A stretch of 64,000 bases of DNA from Leptothermofonsia sichuanensis E412 (GCF_019891175.1 NZ_CP072600.1:3472001-3536000); one strand, 5' to 3'. Shown: positions 17,879 to 27,217, counted from the first letter of the stretch. Numbers and translations are program-made. Notes: a model not told the origin generated them from the sequence alone.

Positions 17879-19225
17879 ATGCAGAAACTTGCCCTGTTGA
17901 TCGGAGTGAGTGAATACGAATTCGGTTTACCCCCCCTGCCCAGTGCCACCAGAGACGTAGACGCGATGCGCCGGGTGCTGGAGCACCCAGAAATGGGTAA
18001 CTTTGACCAGGTAAAATCCCTGCTGAACCCTGACCCCAAAACAATGGAAGAAGAGATTGAAGTCTTGTTTTCAGGGCGTAATCGAGAGGACTTAGTCGTT
18101 CTGTTCTTTTCTGGACACGGCATTTTGGATGAAAAAGACAAGCTTTACTTTGCCACCCGCACCACCCGCAAATCGACAGGAAATGACTTTGTCAAAACCA
18201 GTACGGTATCTGCCCGCTTTCTTCATGAACGCATGGGTGATGCGCCCTGCCAGCAAGTCCTGATCCTGGATTGTTGCTACAGTGGTGCGATCGCTGATGG
18301 CTTAACCATAAAAAGCGATAGCCGCCTAGTGGATGTAAAAACTCAACTGAGTGGAGAAGGTAGAGCTGTTTTAACTTCTTCTACAGGAATCCAGCCCTCG
18401 TTTGTCGGCAAGGAAGAGGGTGAATTGTCCATCTATACTCAGTATGTTGTCGAAGGGATTGAAACTGGTTTAGGAGATGCGGATTTCAATAGACAAATTT
18501 CGGTGGTGGAGTTGCACAATTATGCTAAACGGAACGTGCAGGCAGCCACCAACAATGCCATGCAGCCCAAAATTTATTCAATTGGTGAAGGCTTCAATAT
18601 CGTCATTGCAGAAGCACCGGAAAAGAACCCTCAGCAAATCTATCGTGAGGAAGTGGAGCGGTTTTATCAATCCGGAAAACTCTCGTTCAGGGGGACACTC
18701 CGATCAGTCGATCGCAAAGCTCTCCACACCCTGCGTTGCAGCCTTAACTTACCCTCTGAAGATGCCACAGCAATTGAGCACCAGGTTCTGGAAGCCTATC
18801 GTGAACGGCAACAAAAACTGCGCCTGTTGAGGCAAATGGTGGAACCCATTTTGAATGGGGAAGAACTGGTGACAAATGAGACTCGTCGCAGACTGATTCG
18901 TCTGCAACGGATTCTCGATCTACGTCTGGAGGATATCGATCCCGCTTTTGCCAATCTGCTCAATCCAAATTTCCGTCAATTGTCCAGTTTGCGGAAACAG
19001 GCTGGCTACCAGCCTCGTTCGCCCCAGCAGTGGCGACGCCGGGGCTTAATTGGGATAGCCCTGTCGGTGGCTGCAATTGGTTTACCTCTGCGCTTCCATC
19101 CCTCTCTTTCTGCTTCGGTTGACGATGCTCTATACAACGCCGGTAGCCAGCTATCTGAAGTCACAAACCAACTGCGTGGAAAATTGTTCCTTACCCCAGG
19201 TCGTGTTCTAGACTTGTTGTTTTAG
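17879..19225 (+). CDS. caspase-like (peptidase C14) protein, 3' end cut by an IS1-family element
   Basis: A metacaspase/paracaspase-type peptidase of clan CD. It opens KLALLIGVSEYEFGLPPLP, a standard start for the fold; the catalytic His lies in VVLFFSGHGILDE and the Cys in VLILDCCYSGAIADG. A linker with charged helices (about residues 255-370) is followed by a single membrane segment (GLIGIALSVAAIGLPLRF, about 385-402) and a short tail. I prefer ATG 17879 (AGGA 9 bases upstream); ATG 17870 is also in frame. The last eight codons (GRVLDLLF) and the stop come from the IS1 element that starts at 19199, so the native C-terminus is missing. With EACC1 upstream it probably forms a self-killing or regulated-proteolysis module. 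Confidence 0.88.
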   Translation: MQKLALLIGVSEYEFGLPPLPSATRDVDAMRRVLEHPEMGNFDQVKSLLNPDPKTMEEEIEVLFSGRNREDLVVLFFSGHGILDEKDKLYFATRTTRKSTGNDFVKTSTVSARFLHERMGDAPCQQVLILDCCYSGAIADGLTIKSDSRLVDVKTQLSGEGRAVLTSSTGIQPSFVGKEEGELSIYTQYVVEGIETGLGDADFNRQISVVELHNYAKRNVQAATNNAMQPKIYSIGEGFNIVIAEAPEKNPQQIYREEVERFYQSGKLSFRGTLRSVDRKALHTLRCSLNLPSEDATAIEHQVLEAYRERQQKLRLLRQMVEPILNGEELVTNETRRRLIRLQRILDLRLEDIDPAFANLLNPNFRQLSSLRKQAGYQPRSPQQWRRRGLIGIALSVAAIGLPLRFHPSLSASVDDALYNAGSQLSEVTNQLRGKLFLTPGRVLDLLF

Positions 19226-20056
19226 GTTAGATAGCAAAACCAAACTCATAACGGTTAATAAATAGCCCAATCACAATGTCATGCATCAGAATGGACTTAG
19301 AAAAGCAAATAGTTTTGCGAGCTAATCGCTTCAAGCGCGTGCGTAAAGTCAAATGCTTACGCTCAATCTTCTGCGTGTTCTGTTTGCCAACGGTATGAAG
19401 ACTTGGGTCAAGCTGCCGCTCATAGGTTCCCCAACCATCTGTGTAAAACTGCATAATTCCAAACGGTTCTAATAACGCTTTGAGTTGGAGGAATGCTTCA
19501 TCTTGATGCGTCGCCAACACATAAGCTAATATTTTTCCACTGTGATGGTCAATTGCATGCCATAACCAACGTTGCTGGGCTTTAGACTGGACAAAACTCC
19601 ACATTTCATCGGCTTCTGCCTCTGTATCTTCCCCCTGGCAAAGCTTTACGATGCTTTGAGCGGGTTCCAACTCAGCCAGTTTGAGTTCATTCACGGCTTT
19701 GAGTTGACGATCTTTTTTTTTAATTCCTCAATCACCGTCGTTGGACTAATGTGAAGGACACGGGCAGTGTCTCGAATCCCACTCCCATTCATTGCCATAT
19801 CGCTGATTTGTTGCTTGACTTCAGGCAGATACCCTTGATAGGTGTATTGCAAAATAAAGGTGCGCCGATGGCATCCTGAGTTTTGACAAAAGTAGCGCTG
19901 TTTGCCGTCTGGTGTTGTGCCGTGTTTGATCACCTCAATCCCATCACACACAGGGCAGTGAATTGGTTCTAATACCATAACTTGAGTTCCCGCAACTACT
20001 GACTTCTCCATCTAACCAGTTCTTCGTAAGGAAAACAACAAACCTAGAACATTACC
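19199..20056 (-). mobile_element. IS1-family insertion sequence, copy A
   Basis: An 858-bp element. Ends: GGTCGTGTTCTAGACTTGTT at 19199 and, inverted, GGTAATGTTCTAGGTTTGTT at 20056. It is the same element as 25545-26402; I see one difference (C at 19339, T in the other copy). The flanks (TTACCCCA on the left, CAACGGCT on the right) show no target duplication, which suggests a deletion next to the element after insertion. It truncates the caspase gene. Confidence 0.92.
19227..20011 (-). CDS. IS1-family transposase InsAB', copy A
   Basis: InsA (19691-20011, 106 residues) has a zinc-finger-like start (PIHCPVCDG...YFCQNSGCHRRTF) and a helix-turn-helix GIRDTARVLHISPTTVIEEL. InsB (19227-19694) continues with the catalytic core: DEMWSFVQSKAQQRWLWHAI (Asp), FYTDGWGTY (second Asp) and QKIERKHLTLRTRLKRL (Glu). 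The frames overlap by a few bases. A run of nine A in the InsA end (EELKKKIV...) is the expected -1 slippage site, giving the fused transposase. Apparently intact. Confidence 0.9.
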
Positions 20057-20652
20057 CAACGGCTCTGCCAGATGAAATTTTTCAGCAGATGTTGCTTCAG
20101 ATGCACTCCAAAATCCATTTGACCGAAGCAGTCACTCGTCAGATGCAAACGGCAAAGAGCTATGACGAAGTGAAAGCAGGAGTTGCTGCCTGGAGAAAAG
20201 TGATAAAACATTGGGAAATCCTGGTGCAACAGGTGCGCCAGCAATACATCATTACGGACACGAATGCCAGAGAAATCAGAGCACTCGATTATCTGGCTAC
20301 CCGGTATTACGAACAGGCTAAGGTGCAGTGGGAACTAAGCCAGCCGTATTTAACTGCCCTAGAAGCAGGGAATAGGGTTTATCGACAACAACAGGCTAAA
20401 ACCAGGAAAGACTGGAAGGCGATCGCTGAACAATGGCGAAAGGTGAGCAGGCAAATCTCCTCAATCCGCACAGGTCCCTATGCTAAACGAGCACAACAGA
20501 AAGGAAAAGAATATTGGGAATATGCCAGGGCTGCTGAAAAGCAAGCCCGCCGAATTCGCAAGCCTGTGTCAGTACGTTCCAGAGTACAGTCTAAATCCGC
20601 CAGAATGTCCTGGGGAACAAAAGGCAGGTCAAAGTATTTGCTAAACGTATAG
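20057..20652 (+). pseudogene. 5'-truncated helical gene fragment after IS1 copy A
   Basis: The frame is open from the IS1 boundary (PTALPDEIFQQMLLQMHSKI...) to 20652; the first ATG is at 20089. It is rich in Lys, Arg and Gln and predicted helical. The pattern AKSYDEVKAGVAAWRKVIKH resembles the W-containing helical repeats that often follow a membrane segment in cyanobacterial proteins. It is therefore either the cut-off C-terminal part of the caspase-like protein upstream or the tail of another gene. It is one base out of frame with the caspase gene after the 858-bp element is removed, so a simple insertion cannot be the whole story. Confidence 0.5.
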
Positions 20653-20746
20653 GATTCCTGGGGGGCAAGAACTTTAGGCGGCATACAACATTGTTCCTTA
20701 AGTGAGATTGTCCTGCAAACCCCTGCAAAAAGTGTGAATAAATTGA

Positions 20747-20989
20747 GCAAAGCCAACCAAACCTGGGGCTTCTTTTGTTCTGTTCAGCAGCAATCCTGGC
20801 ATCCCGGTTTCACCCGTGATTGTGGCAAAAGTAAATGCCGCCCTATCCAGTCAGGGATTGCTACCAGCCGTGTGTATGGCCAGTCCAATTATTGTCCTGA
20901 GTGTTGCCAATGGGCAGTATACGGCCTGTGCCCAACCCAGTGCGGCATTTCCCCCTGGAAACTATCGATTGAATATTCCTGGCCTGTAG
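20747..20989 (+). pseudogene. fragment of a secreted-type hypothetical protein
   Basis: An 80-codon frame without a good start. The last part reads naturally (VIVAKVNAALSSQGLLPAVC, IVLSVANGQYTACAQPSAAF, PPGNYRLNIPGL) and looks like the C-terminus of an exported cyanobacterial protein with two cysteines. The expected N-terminal signal peptide is not in frame, so the 5' part is lost or frameshifted. No function can be given. Confidence 0.4.
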
Positions 20990-21144
20990 TCGATCTCGGT
21001 CTAAATCTGTAGTTGAGCAGAATGTAGGGATATTCCTGAGAATGTCCCTACGGATAGAAAGACCATTTCTGGAAGATGACCCAATAGGGTATGCCGCCTG
21101 CCTCCCATTCTGGAGAGAACAAACAAATAACAGAGGATTTTCTC

Positions 21145-21690
21145 ATGTTGAATCAGGATCTAAAGCCCCATTTGAAGCCCCTAATGAGTGTTTTTGTATG
21201 TACGGGAGCGATCGCTCTGGCCACAGTTTCCCCAGCGTTTGGTCAGATTATGCCAGAGCCTTTGCAACCCACGATTGAACCCCTTCAGCCTGCGGGAATG
21301 ACCATTCAACCGATAGTACCCCAGACTTCTCCTGTTCCTGATCCGGCGACAAATGCTAATTCGGGTTCCAGCATCACTCCCATCCAGCTTACAGGGCAAT
21401 TTACGTTTACCAATGCACTGGAATATAGCCACTGCCTGGGAGACATCCTGAGACTTTATCAAGCAGGCACAAAATTCCGTCTGGAAGAGAGAAGAAGTAC
21501 ATGCAGGGATGACATTTTTCAGGCTTATAGAAACCGACCCCTGCCCAAGGAACAGGCGTTAGAACTGATCCAGATGGCTGATTTCTATGCAACATCTCTT
21601 CTGTCTGCCAGGTTTTATCCTCCCGCAGGGCAGCGGCAGCGAGTACGGCAATTGTTTGGATTTATTTATGCAATTGATGCAAAGAAATAA
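21145..21690 (+). CDS. exported hypothetical protein
   Basis: A 181-residue protein with a signal peptide: MLNQDLKPHLKPLMSVFVCT, then a hydrophobic core and an AxA-type site before QIMPEP (about residue 34). A Pro/Gln/Thr-rich spacer follows (IEPLQPAGMTIQPIVPQTSP), then a conserved-looking helical domain of about 95 residues with two cysteines (SHCLGDIL, RRSTCRDDIFQAYRNRPL). I do not recognise the family. Start chosen because AGAGGA is 8 bases upstream. It lies next to another exported-protein fragment and the IS630-like element; no operon is evident. Confidence 0.65.
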   Translation: MLNQDLKPHLKPLMSVFVCTGAIALATVSPAFGQIMPEPLQPTIEPLQPAGMTIQPIVPQTSPVPDPATNANSGSSITPIQLTGQFTFTNALEYSHCLGDILRLYQAGTKFRLEERRSTCRDDIFQAYRNRPLPKEQALELIQMADFYATSLLSARFYPPAGQRQRVRQLFGFIYAIDAKK

Positions 21691-21728
21691 CATGGAATAG
21701 CGTTAATAGCTACAGGGACAGTCAGCTA

Positions 21729-22942
21729 GTAGCTTGTCAAGAAAGAATTGAGGGATAGAGTCGCTTAAGTTTGATGCGAGCATCTTCAGTCGTAAATTGC
21801 CAATCAATGGTGCGAGATTGATCATTTCTGCGTTCTTCCCAAGCAGCAATTTCCCGTTTCAACGTATCTTGATCTGGGATGCGACGATCCAAGCACTGAC
21901 GGGCTAAAACACTGAGTTCAATTTCTGCCATGTTAAGCCAACTGCCATGTTTTGGTGTGTAATGAATCTCTAATTTGTCTAGAATCCGCTTGGCTTCTTG
22001 AGGTGCAAACGTCTCATACAAGGCAGATGGGTCATGAATATTGAGTTGGTCATGCACGATGGTAATCCATTCGGCATCGGGGTAACGCACATCCACCAGA
22101 TATTTCATTTGTTTGGCATAGTCTTGTTTGGTGCGCCGTTCAGTGACTTCTACATGCCGCCATCCAGCTAAGGGTTCAGAAATCATGAAGAGATTACAGA
22201 CCCCATTGCGTTCATATTCATAGTCATAGCGCTTCGGTTGACCGGGTTGGGGGGAGGGGAACTTGCGTTTCGAGGACTAATTGTTTGCTGGTTTCATCGA
22301 AACAAACGACCGGGTAGCGCGGGTCATAAGGGCGTGTATAAACGCTCAAAACATCTTCCATGTAGTAAACAAACTCGCCATTGGACTTCGGCGGAATTAC
22401 CCAGCATTCCTGCAACCAGGGTTTGAGTTCGTTTTTTTCAGCGTTTGCCGCACGGTTTCATGCGAAATGCTCTCTACATATCCCAACTCAACCAGTTGGT
22501 CTGCTAACAGGCGAACGCTCCATTTCCCTTGTCCTTCAGGAGTCTCGGCACACGCCAGCGCAATCAAATGCGCTTCTTGTTCGCCATCGAGTAAGCGGGG
22601 CTTGGTTCGACTTGGAGTTTGACGCCCTAAGGCAGCCTCTAAACTCTGTGCAACAAAGCGTTGCCGGACTCGTTCAATCGTAGATACGCTAATATCGAGT
22701 GCATCACTGATATCTTGATCCCGCCAACCGCCGCCTTCCTGGTTGATGTCAGCTTTCAGCAAAATTCGAGCATGATTGAGTTTATAAACGGATGTTTTTC
22801 CGGTTGTTGTCAGACTTTCTAAAGTCTCCCGCTCTTCACAGCTAAGGGCTACGATGTATCTCTTTTGGGGCATGGTTGGTAAGAGGTATCTGCCTCTCCA
22901 TTCTCCCCTAATCTATCCATCAAAACAAAGTTGACAGACTAC
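21729..22942 (-). mobile_element. IS630-like insertion sequence, degenerate
   Basis: A 1214-bp element between TA dinucleotides (21727-21728, 22943-22944). The ends are GTAGCTTGTCAA at the left and, inverted, GTAGTCTGTCAA at the right. It is a different IS630 subgroup from the copies at 14508 and 43971. The right end abuts the 3' end of the DUF4058 gene. Confidence 0.85.
21737..22873 (-). pseudogene. IS630-like transposase with two frame breaks
   Basis: The N-terminal part (22873 down to 22397) has the HTH region DQDISDALDISVSTIERVRQ. A seven-A stretch (KK/TN versus KKNELKPWLQECW) matches a normal -1 slippage site. A second break in a C6 run (about 22250-22255: VPLPPTRST versus QPGQPKRYDYEYE) is not expected for the family; dropping one C restores the frame. 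The core then reads VVCFDETSKQ (Asp), WITIVHDQLNIH (Asp) and HGSWLNMAEIELS (Glu). The second break suggests the copy is dead. Confidence 0.85.
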
Positions 22943-23703
22943 TAGATTAGAAGTGTTTTCGCCCATTCAACATCTTCCTCAGACAATGCAGGTAAAGGTG
23001 ATTGAGTATAGTCGATCGCCAAATGATACCGGCCCTTTTCATAGACATAATTCAGCAACTTCTGTAAGTCTAATATTGGCTCTGGTTCACCTGATAGTAA
23101 GGGAATAGGAACTGACGGAATGGGTTGCCTCAGGCTAAAAGCATAGAGATCTGCGACAGGCCGCTGGTCGCCCCGACAGATTAAAATGCGATAGTCTCCC
23201 AACTCTTTGCTTGCAATTGGAAACGGTTGACCACTTCGTAACAGATCAATTTCGACCAGATGGGTGGCACTCGCCAAGACCTGATTTCGTTTGCGTTCGT
23301 AGGCCAGCCGCCCTTCCCCAGACCGCTTGTTTTTAGGAGATAACAATTCAATCACAGTGACCACCGTTCCAGTCGCCACTTCTCGAATTTCCAGATACCG
23401 TTCATTCACTTCCTCCGCGATCGGCACCACCACCTTCTGTGGTTGCACAGGCAATGAAAGCGTAGTAATACCAGATGCTGATTCTGTCGCTCTACCAGTC
23501 ACCACCGCAACATCAGGAACCCCAACCAACAGACTTTCATCATCGCTACTGAAATAAGTTCGCTTTTCAATTTCAACCCGATATTTTTCACTGAGGTGGT
23601 TTACCAGGTCATCCGCGATCGCCACAATCAATCGGTTATGGACTGCCGACCAGAACGCTGGATTTTCCAGATAGGGATCCATTCCCGGAAAGGGTGATGA
23701 CAT
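22942..23703 (-). CDS. DUF4058-family protein
   Basis: A 253-residue member of DUF4058, a family common in cyanobacteria and planctomycetes and related to restriction-endonuclease-like folds. It opens SSPFPGMDPYLENPAFWSAV, with VGVPDVAVV and the conserved core VVTVIELLSPKNKRSGEGR (Glu-x-Lys-like region), then VEIDLLRSGQPFP. No function is established. The stop codon TAG lies in the end of the IS630-like element, so the last few native residues were probably replaced; the loss looks small. Confidence 0.85.
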   Translation of the reverse strand: MSSPFPGMDPYLENPAFWSAVHNRLIVAIADDLVNHLSEKYRVEIEKRTYFSSDDESLLVGVPDVAVVTGRATESASGITTLSLPVQPQKVVVPIAEEVNERYLEIREVATGTVVTVIELLSPKNKRSGEGRLAYERKRNQVLASATHLVEIDLLRSGQPFPIASKELGDYRILICRGDQRPVADLYAFSLRQPIPSVPIPLLSGEPEPILDLQKLLNYVYEKGRYHLAIDYTQSPLPALSEEDVEWAKTLLI

Positions 23704-23779
23704 ACAACAAATCTAAAGCCGTGATGATGTACTTCTATAGTACTCCCTGGATTTATGAAAGCGAGTAGCCTTCAACCTG

Positions 23780-24415
23780 CTACTGCTTAGATCCCGACTG
23801 GCGAACGAGTTGTCCTTCTGGGGTAAAAAAGCGGAGTTGGGAGTCCTGAATACCTAAAAATAGCTTCAGTTGCTCGCTCCAGAGCCAGCCCCGTTCATTG
23901 GGGAGAAGTTCCTGATAGGAGCCGTCCACGAGATGGAAACCTTTGAATTCAAGGCTGTAGGGGTCGAACCAGAAATAGTCGGGGGTGCGGAAGGTATCCT
24001 GGTAGAGTTGCTTTTTAGTGCCCCGGTCTGCCCCGGCAGTCTTGGGTAACAGAATTTCGACAATCACGTTGGGATATTTGCCCTTCTCCTCCCAAACAAC
24101 CCAGCTTTTGCGGGGCTTTCGATCTGTTCCCAGGACTACAAAGAAGTCCGGTCCTCGAAATTCTTCTGACTTGCGCTGATGAGGGCTGTAGTAGATGGTG
24201 AGGTTGCCAAAGGCGTAAAAATCTTGCCTATTGCGCCACAGCCACTCCAGACATTGGATCAGCAAAACCAGTTGCCGCAGGTGTAGTTCTGTCTCCAAGG
24301 GTGGTTCGTCGCTCAACAGATCACTGCCAGGAACGATAAGATCATCGGGGATGTTCTCTTCAAGTTATTCTGTAAGTTCAGTTTCCAGGCTTTCTCGATC
24401 TTTTGCCAGAGACAT
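23780..24415 (-). pseudogene. Uma2-family endonuclease with nonsense codon 17
   Basis: From ATG 24415 the frame reads MSLAKDRESLETELTE, then TAA (24365-24367), then continues in the same frame LEENIPDDLIVPGSDLL and on through the Uma2 domain: LTIYYSPHQRKSEEFRGPDF (active-site Asp), VIVEILLPKTAGADRGTKK (Glu...Lys) and PDYFWFDPYSLEFKGF. Total about 211 codons, normal for the family. A TTG at 24316 could start a shortened protein of 178 residues, but the first 16 codons look native, so a recent nonsense mutation is likely. Confidence 0.75.
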
Positions 24416-24566
24416 GGCGGTTCAAGAAGAAAGTTTGCAAGACGTTTTGACCCCAGTTTAATCATAATCTCTATGGCAGGAGTGGTGATTGCTATGAACT
24501 GCTACCATTAGCAGCCCTCTAGCAGCCCTCCTCAGAGCTTGTAAACAGGTAATGCCCTCAAAGTTA

Positions 24567-24660
24567 TATAGCGTTTTTCAATTGAGTAAAGTACGGGAGT
24601 GTGAAGTACAGTGGGGTGCGGAGCACCCCACTGTACTTCACAGCCTTGAAAAGGGCTATA
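24567..24660. repeat. 94-bp MITE family A, copy 1
   Basis: Ends TATAGCGTTTTTCAA and, inverted, TATAGCCCTTTTCAA. Inside is a long hairpin built on GTGAAGTACAGTGGGGTGC and its complement. Other copies are at 40030, 47543 and 51091. Confidence 0.85.
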
Positions 24661-25544
24661 CTGGCAAAAACTGCACTTACAATAATTTCCAAATCCCGAA
24701 CACAATATCCGATCGTCACAACCCGTTGATCTAGGTACAGGACAAAAAGCTTGAAAGGATGAGCAGGGTAGGGTTTCATCAGAAGTACCACACTCTTGAG
24801 AAACCCTATGAGCCAATATAGCGAATTAAAGCGAGTCCTCCAAGCCCAATTGAACTGGCATGGAGCGAGGATTTCGTTTCTGACCTTGTTCTTGTTAGCC
24901 TTGCTCAAAGTCAAAACCGTCAACTTGAGCGAACTGTGTTTAGGTTTCGGTGGCAAGGCTTTGCCGCAATCGAGCTACAAGCGCTTGCAGCGCTTTTTTC
25001 GCGAGTTTGCACTCGATCAGGTGGAACTGACTACGGTTGTAGTCAGTTGGCTGTAAATTCCGGGGGACTGGGTTTTAAGCCTGGATCGCACGACCTGGAA
25101 ATTGGGCTCTCACTGGTACAACATTCTAACTTTAGGAATTGTGCACGAAGGCGTTGCCTTCCCAGTGCTGTGGTGGCTGTTAGACAAGCGGGGAAATTCC
25201 AACAGTGACGAGCGGATGCGGTTCATGGAGACCTTTGCCAAACGATTCCCCACAGCAGTTGTGAACTACTTATGTGCGGATCGCGAGTTCCTTGGGCAAG
25301 CCTGGGTGCGCTATCTCCTGCTCGAACCCGCTTTAGCCTTTCGCTTACGGATACGGAGCAGTGACCAGATTGAGCACGATGGCAAACTGCTGGCCGCACG
25401 GGTCGTGCTTGCGCATCTGCAACCTGGTCAATCCCAACGACTTACAGGCACCTGCCGAGTTTGGGGCTACCCGGTTGCCGTTGAAGCCCTGCGGCTTGAG
25501 GATGGGGATTTACTGGTTGTGATTGCGCCTGTCAAGTCCCAGAA

Positions 25545-26402
25545 GGTCGTGTTCTAGACTTGTTGTTTTAGGTTAGATAGCAAAACCAAACTCATAACGG
25601 TTAATAAATAGCCCAATCACAATGTCATGCATCAGAATGGACTTAGAAAAGCAAATAGTTTTGCGAGCTAATCGCTTCAAGCGCGTGCGTAAAGTTAAAT
25701 GCTTACGCTCAATCTTCTGCGTGTTCTGTTTGCCAACGGTATGAAGACTTGGGTCAAGCTGCCGCTCATAGGTTCCCCAACCATCTGTGTAAAACTGCAT
25801 AATTCCAAACGGTTCTAATAACGCTTTGAGTTGGAGGAATGCTTCATCTTGATGCGTCGCCAACACATAAGCTAATATTTTTCCACTGTGATGGTCAATT
25901 GCATGCCATAACCAACGTTGCTGGGCTTTAGACTGGACAAAACTCCACATTTCATCGGCTTCTGCCTCTGTATCTTCCCCCTGGCAAAGCTTTACGATGC
26001 TTTGAGCGGGTTCCAACTCAGCCAGTTTGAGTTCATTCACGGCTTTGAGTTGACGATCTTTTTTTTTAATTCCTCAATCACCGTCGTTGGACTAATGTGA
26101 AGGACACGGGCAGTGTCTCGAATCCCACTCCCATTCATTGCCATATCGCTGATTTGTTGCTTGACTTCAGGCAGATACCCTTGATAGGTGTATTGCAAAA
26201 TAAAGGTGCGCCGATGGCATCCTGAGTTTTGACAAAAGTAGCGCTGTTTGCCGTCTGGTGTTGTGCCGTGTTTGATCACCTCAATCCCATCACACACAGG
26301 GCAGTGAATTGGTTCTAATACCATAACTTGAGTTCCCGCAACTACTGACTTCTCCATCTAACCAGTTCTTCGTAAGGAAAACAACAAACCTAGAACATTA
26401 CC
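25545..26402 (-). mobile_element. IS1-family insertion sequence, copy B
   Basis: An 858-bp element with the same ends as 19199-20056 and the same orientation. The flanks TCCCAGAA and TGGGTTAT do not form a target duplication. It is nested in the IS4-like transposase gene. With copy A it forms a 5.5-kb direct-repeat pair that could recombine. Confidence 0.92.
25573..26357 (-). CDS. IS1-family transposase InsAB', copy B
   Basis: Protein sequences of InsA (26037-26357) and InsB (25573-26040) are identical to those of copy A, including the A9 slippage run and the catalytic Asp/Asp/Glu positions. The one nucleotide difference seen (T at 25693 region against C in copy A) is silent. Confidence 0.9.
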
Positions 26403-26688
26403 TGGGTTATGGTTGCATCAATGGCAGCCGATTGAGATTAAAAAACATGGTCGTCGGGCCAAAAGCCTATTTCGTTTAGGACTCGATTATTTGCGCCATT
26501 TAGTACTCAACCCATCCCCGTCTAATGAGTCCGACTTTTTGCAGGCCCTACAACTTTTGTCCTGCACTTAGCCCGTTGATAGGCATAATAATCTTTGTAA
26601 AGGGAATATATTCGTTTGACGAGGCTGAACTTCGATTAGAAAATCCTGATCTTGAGAAAAGGCGACTCGTTGCAGTGCAGTTGCCCGA

Positions 26689-27087
26689 TCAAGCAGCAGG
26701 GAGGAGGATCTGGCCCTGGAACTGGATGAATCTGTGCGGGAAACCTATCCTCAGTATTGCTGACGGAGGTGGGGCAAGTTGAAAGTAATCTGCACCATTG
26801 TACTGAGGGTTTGTATACTTTCTCTGGGTTTGCTGAGCGGCCCAGTAGCAGGGTTCCTGTAAGTAAGCCGATAGATGCAACTTTGGCAATGGATTGATTG
26901 GATCTTGCCAGGTTTGATGCCAGCAAAGTGCCAGAACGTCTTCTGACATGGATGCTGCTGCTAATTGATTGATGTGATTTTGGGCATTGCGATGTAGCCG
27001 GGCATCCCGAACCCACCGACTGAAGCGATCTGCCTCAAACTGGATAAAGGTCGAGAAGATTTCAGTAAGTTCTTGACGAGGGCGCAT
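26689..27087 (-). pseudogene. N-terminal fragment resembling a cyanobacterial sigma-factor-like protein
   Basis: The first about 100 residues (MRPRQELTEIFSTFIQFEAD, RFSRWVRDARLHRNAQNHIN, HLSAYLQEPCYWAAQQT, QYNGADYFQLA) resemble the N-terminus of a sigma-70-like protein family that I recall from filamentous cyanobacteria. After about 26790 the similarity stops and the remaining 30 residues look like out-of-frame or foreign sequence, so the C-terminal regions are gone. The neighbouring plus-strand stretch 26600-26780 shows a frameshifted acidic fragment (FDEAELRLENPDLEKRRL, then EEDLALELDESVRETYPQ). Family recall is from memory; treat it as tentative. Confidence 0.4.
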
Positions 27088-27114
27088 AGGTCAGTCAGCA
27101 CGTTAAAAAGGCGA

Positions 27115-27217
27115 TATAGCAGGGGACAGGGTATCGGGGACGGGGTATCGAGAAGAAAAGATAACAGGAGCAGGTTAAGCGTTCTAATTTGTCCTGATCT
27201 GGATGGCTACTGCTATG
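27115..27217. repeat. 103-bp MITE family C, copy 1
   Basis: Ends TATAGCAG and, inverted, (C)ATAGCAG. It contains GGGGACAGGGTATCGGGGAC and TTCTAATTTGTCCTGATCTG. The same element lies at 56708-56810. The rest of 27218-27506 holds no gene I can support. Confidence 0.75.

Larger units (their letters stand above)
24731..26571 (+). mobile_element. IS4-like insertion sequence carrying an IS1-family element
   Basis: Flanked by the perfect 9-bp duplication CCCGTTGAT (24722-24730 and 26572-26580). Terminal repeats: CTAGGTACAGGACAAAA and, inverted, CTAAGTGCAGGACAAAA. The span is 1841 bp, of which 858 bp is the nested IS1-family copy B. Only about 980 bp of the host element remains, so an internal stretch of a few hundred bases was lost when or after IS1 entered. 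Confidence 0.9.
24808..26571 (+). pseudogene. IS4-like transposase, nonsense-mutated and interrupted
   Basis: The frame starts MSQYSELKRVLQAQLNWHGA and has an in-frame TAA (25054-25056), after which it continues IPGDWVLSLDRTTWKLGSHW (first catalytic Asp). The second Asp is in NYLCADREFLGQAW. IS1 copy B then cuts the gene at 25545. The C-terminal end resumes at 26403 (WLHQWQPIEIKKHGRRAKSL) and ends at the TAG 26569-26571. The segment with the catalytic Glu is missing. Inactive. Confidence 0.85.

Noticed and set aside
19199-26402. Composite IS1 transposon
   Set aside because: The outer flanks (TTACCCCA and TGGGTTAT) do not form a duplication, and copy B lies inside another transposon, so the pair did not move as one unit in a simple way.
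26525-26782. Plus-strand 85-codon frame after the IS4-like element
   Set aside because: It starts inside the element and mixes two frames; only a frameshifted acidic fragment looks protein-like.
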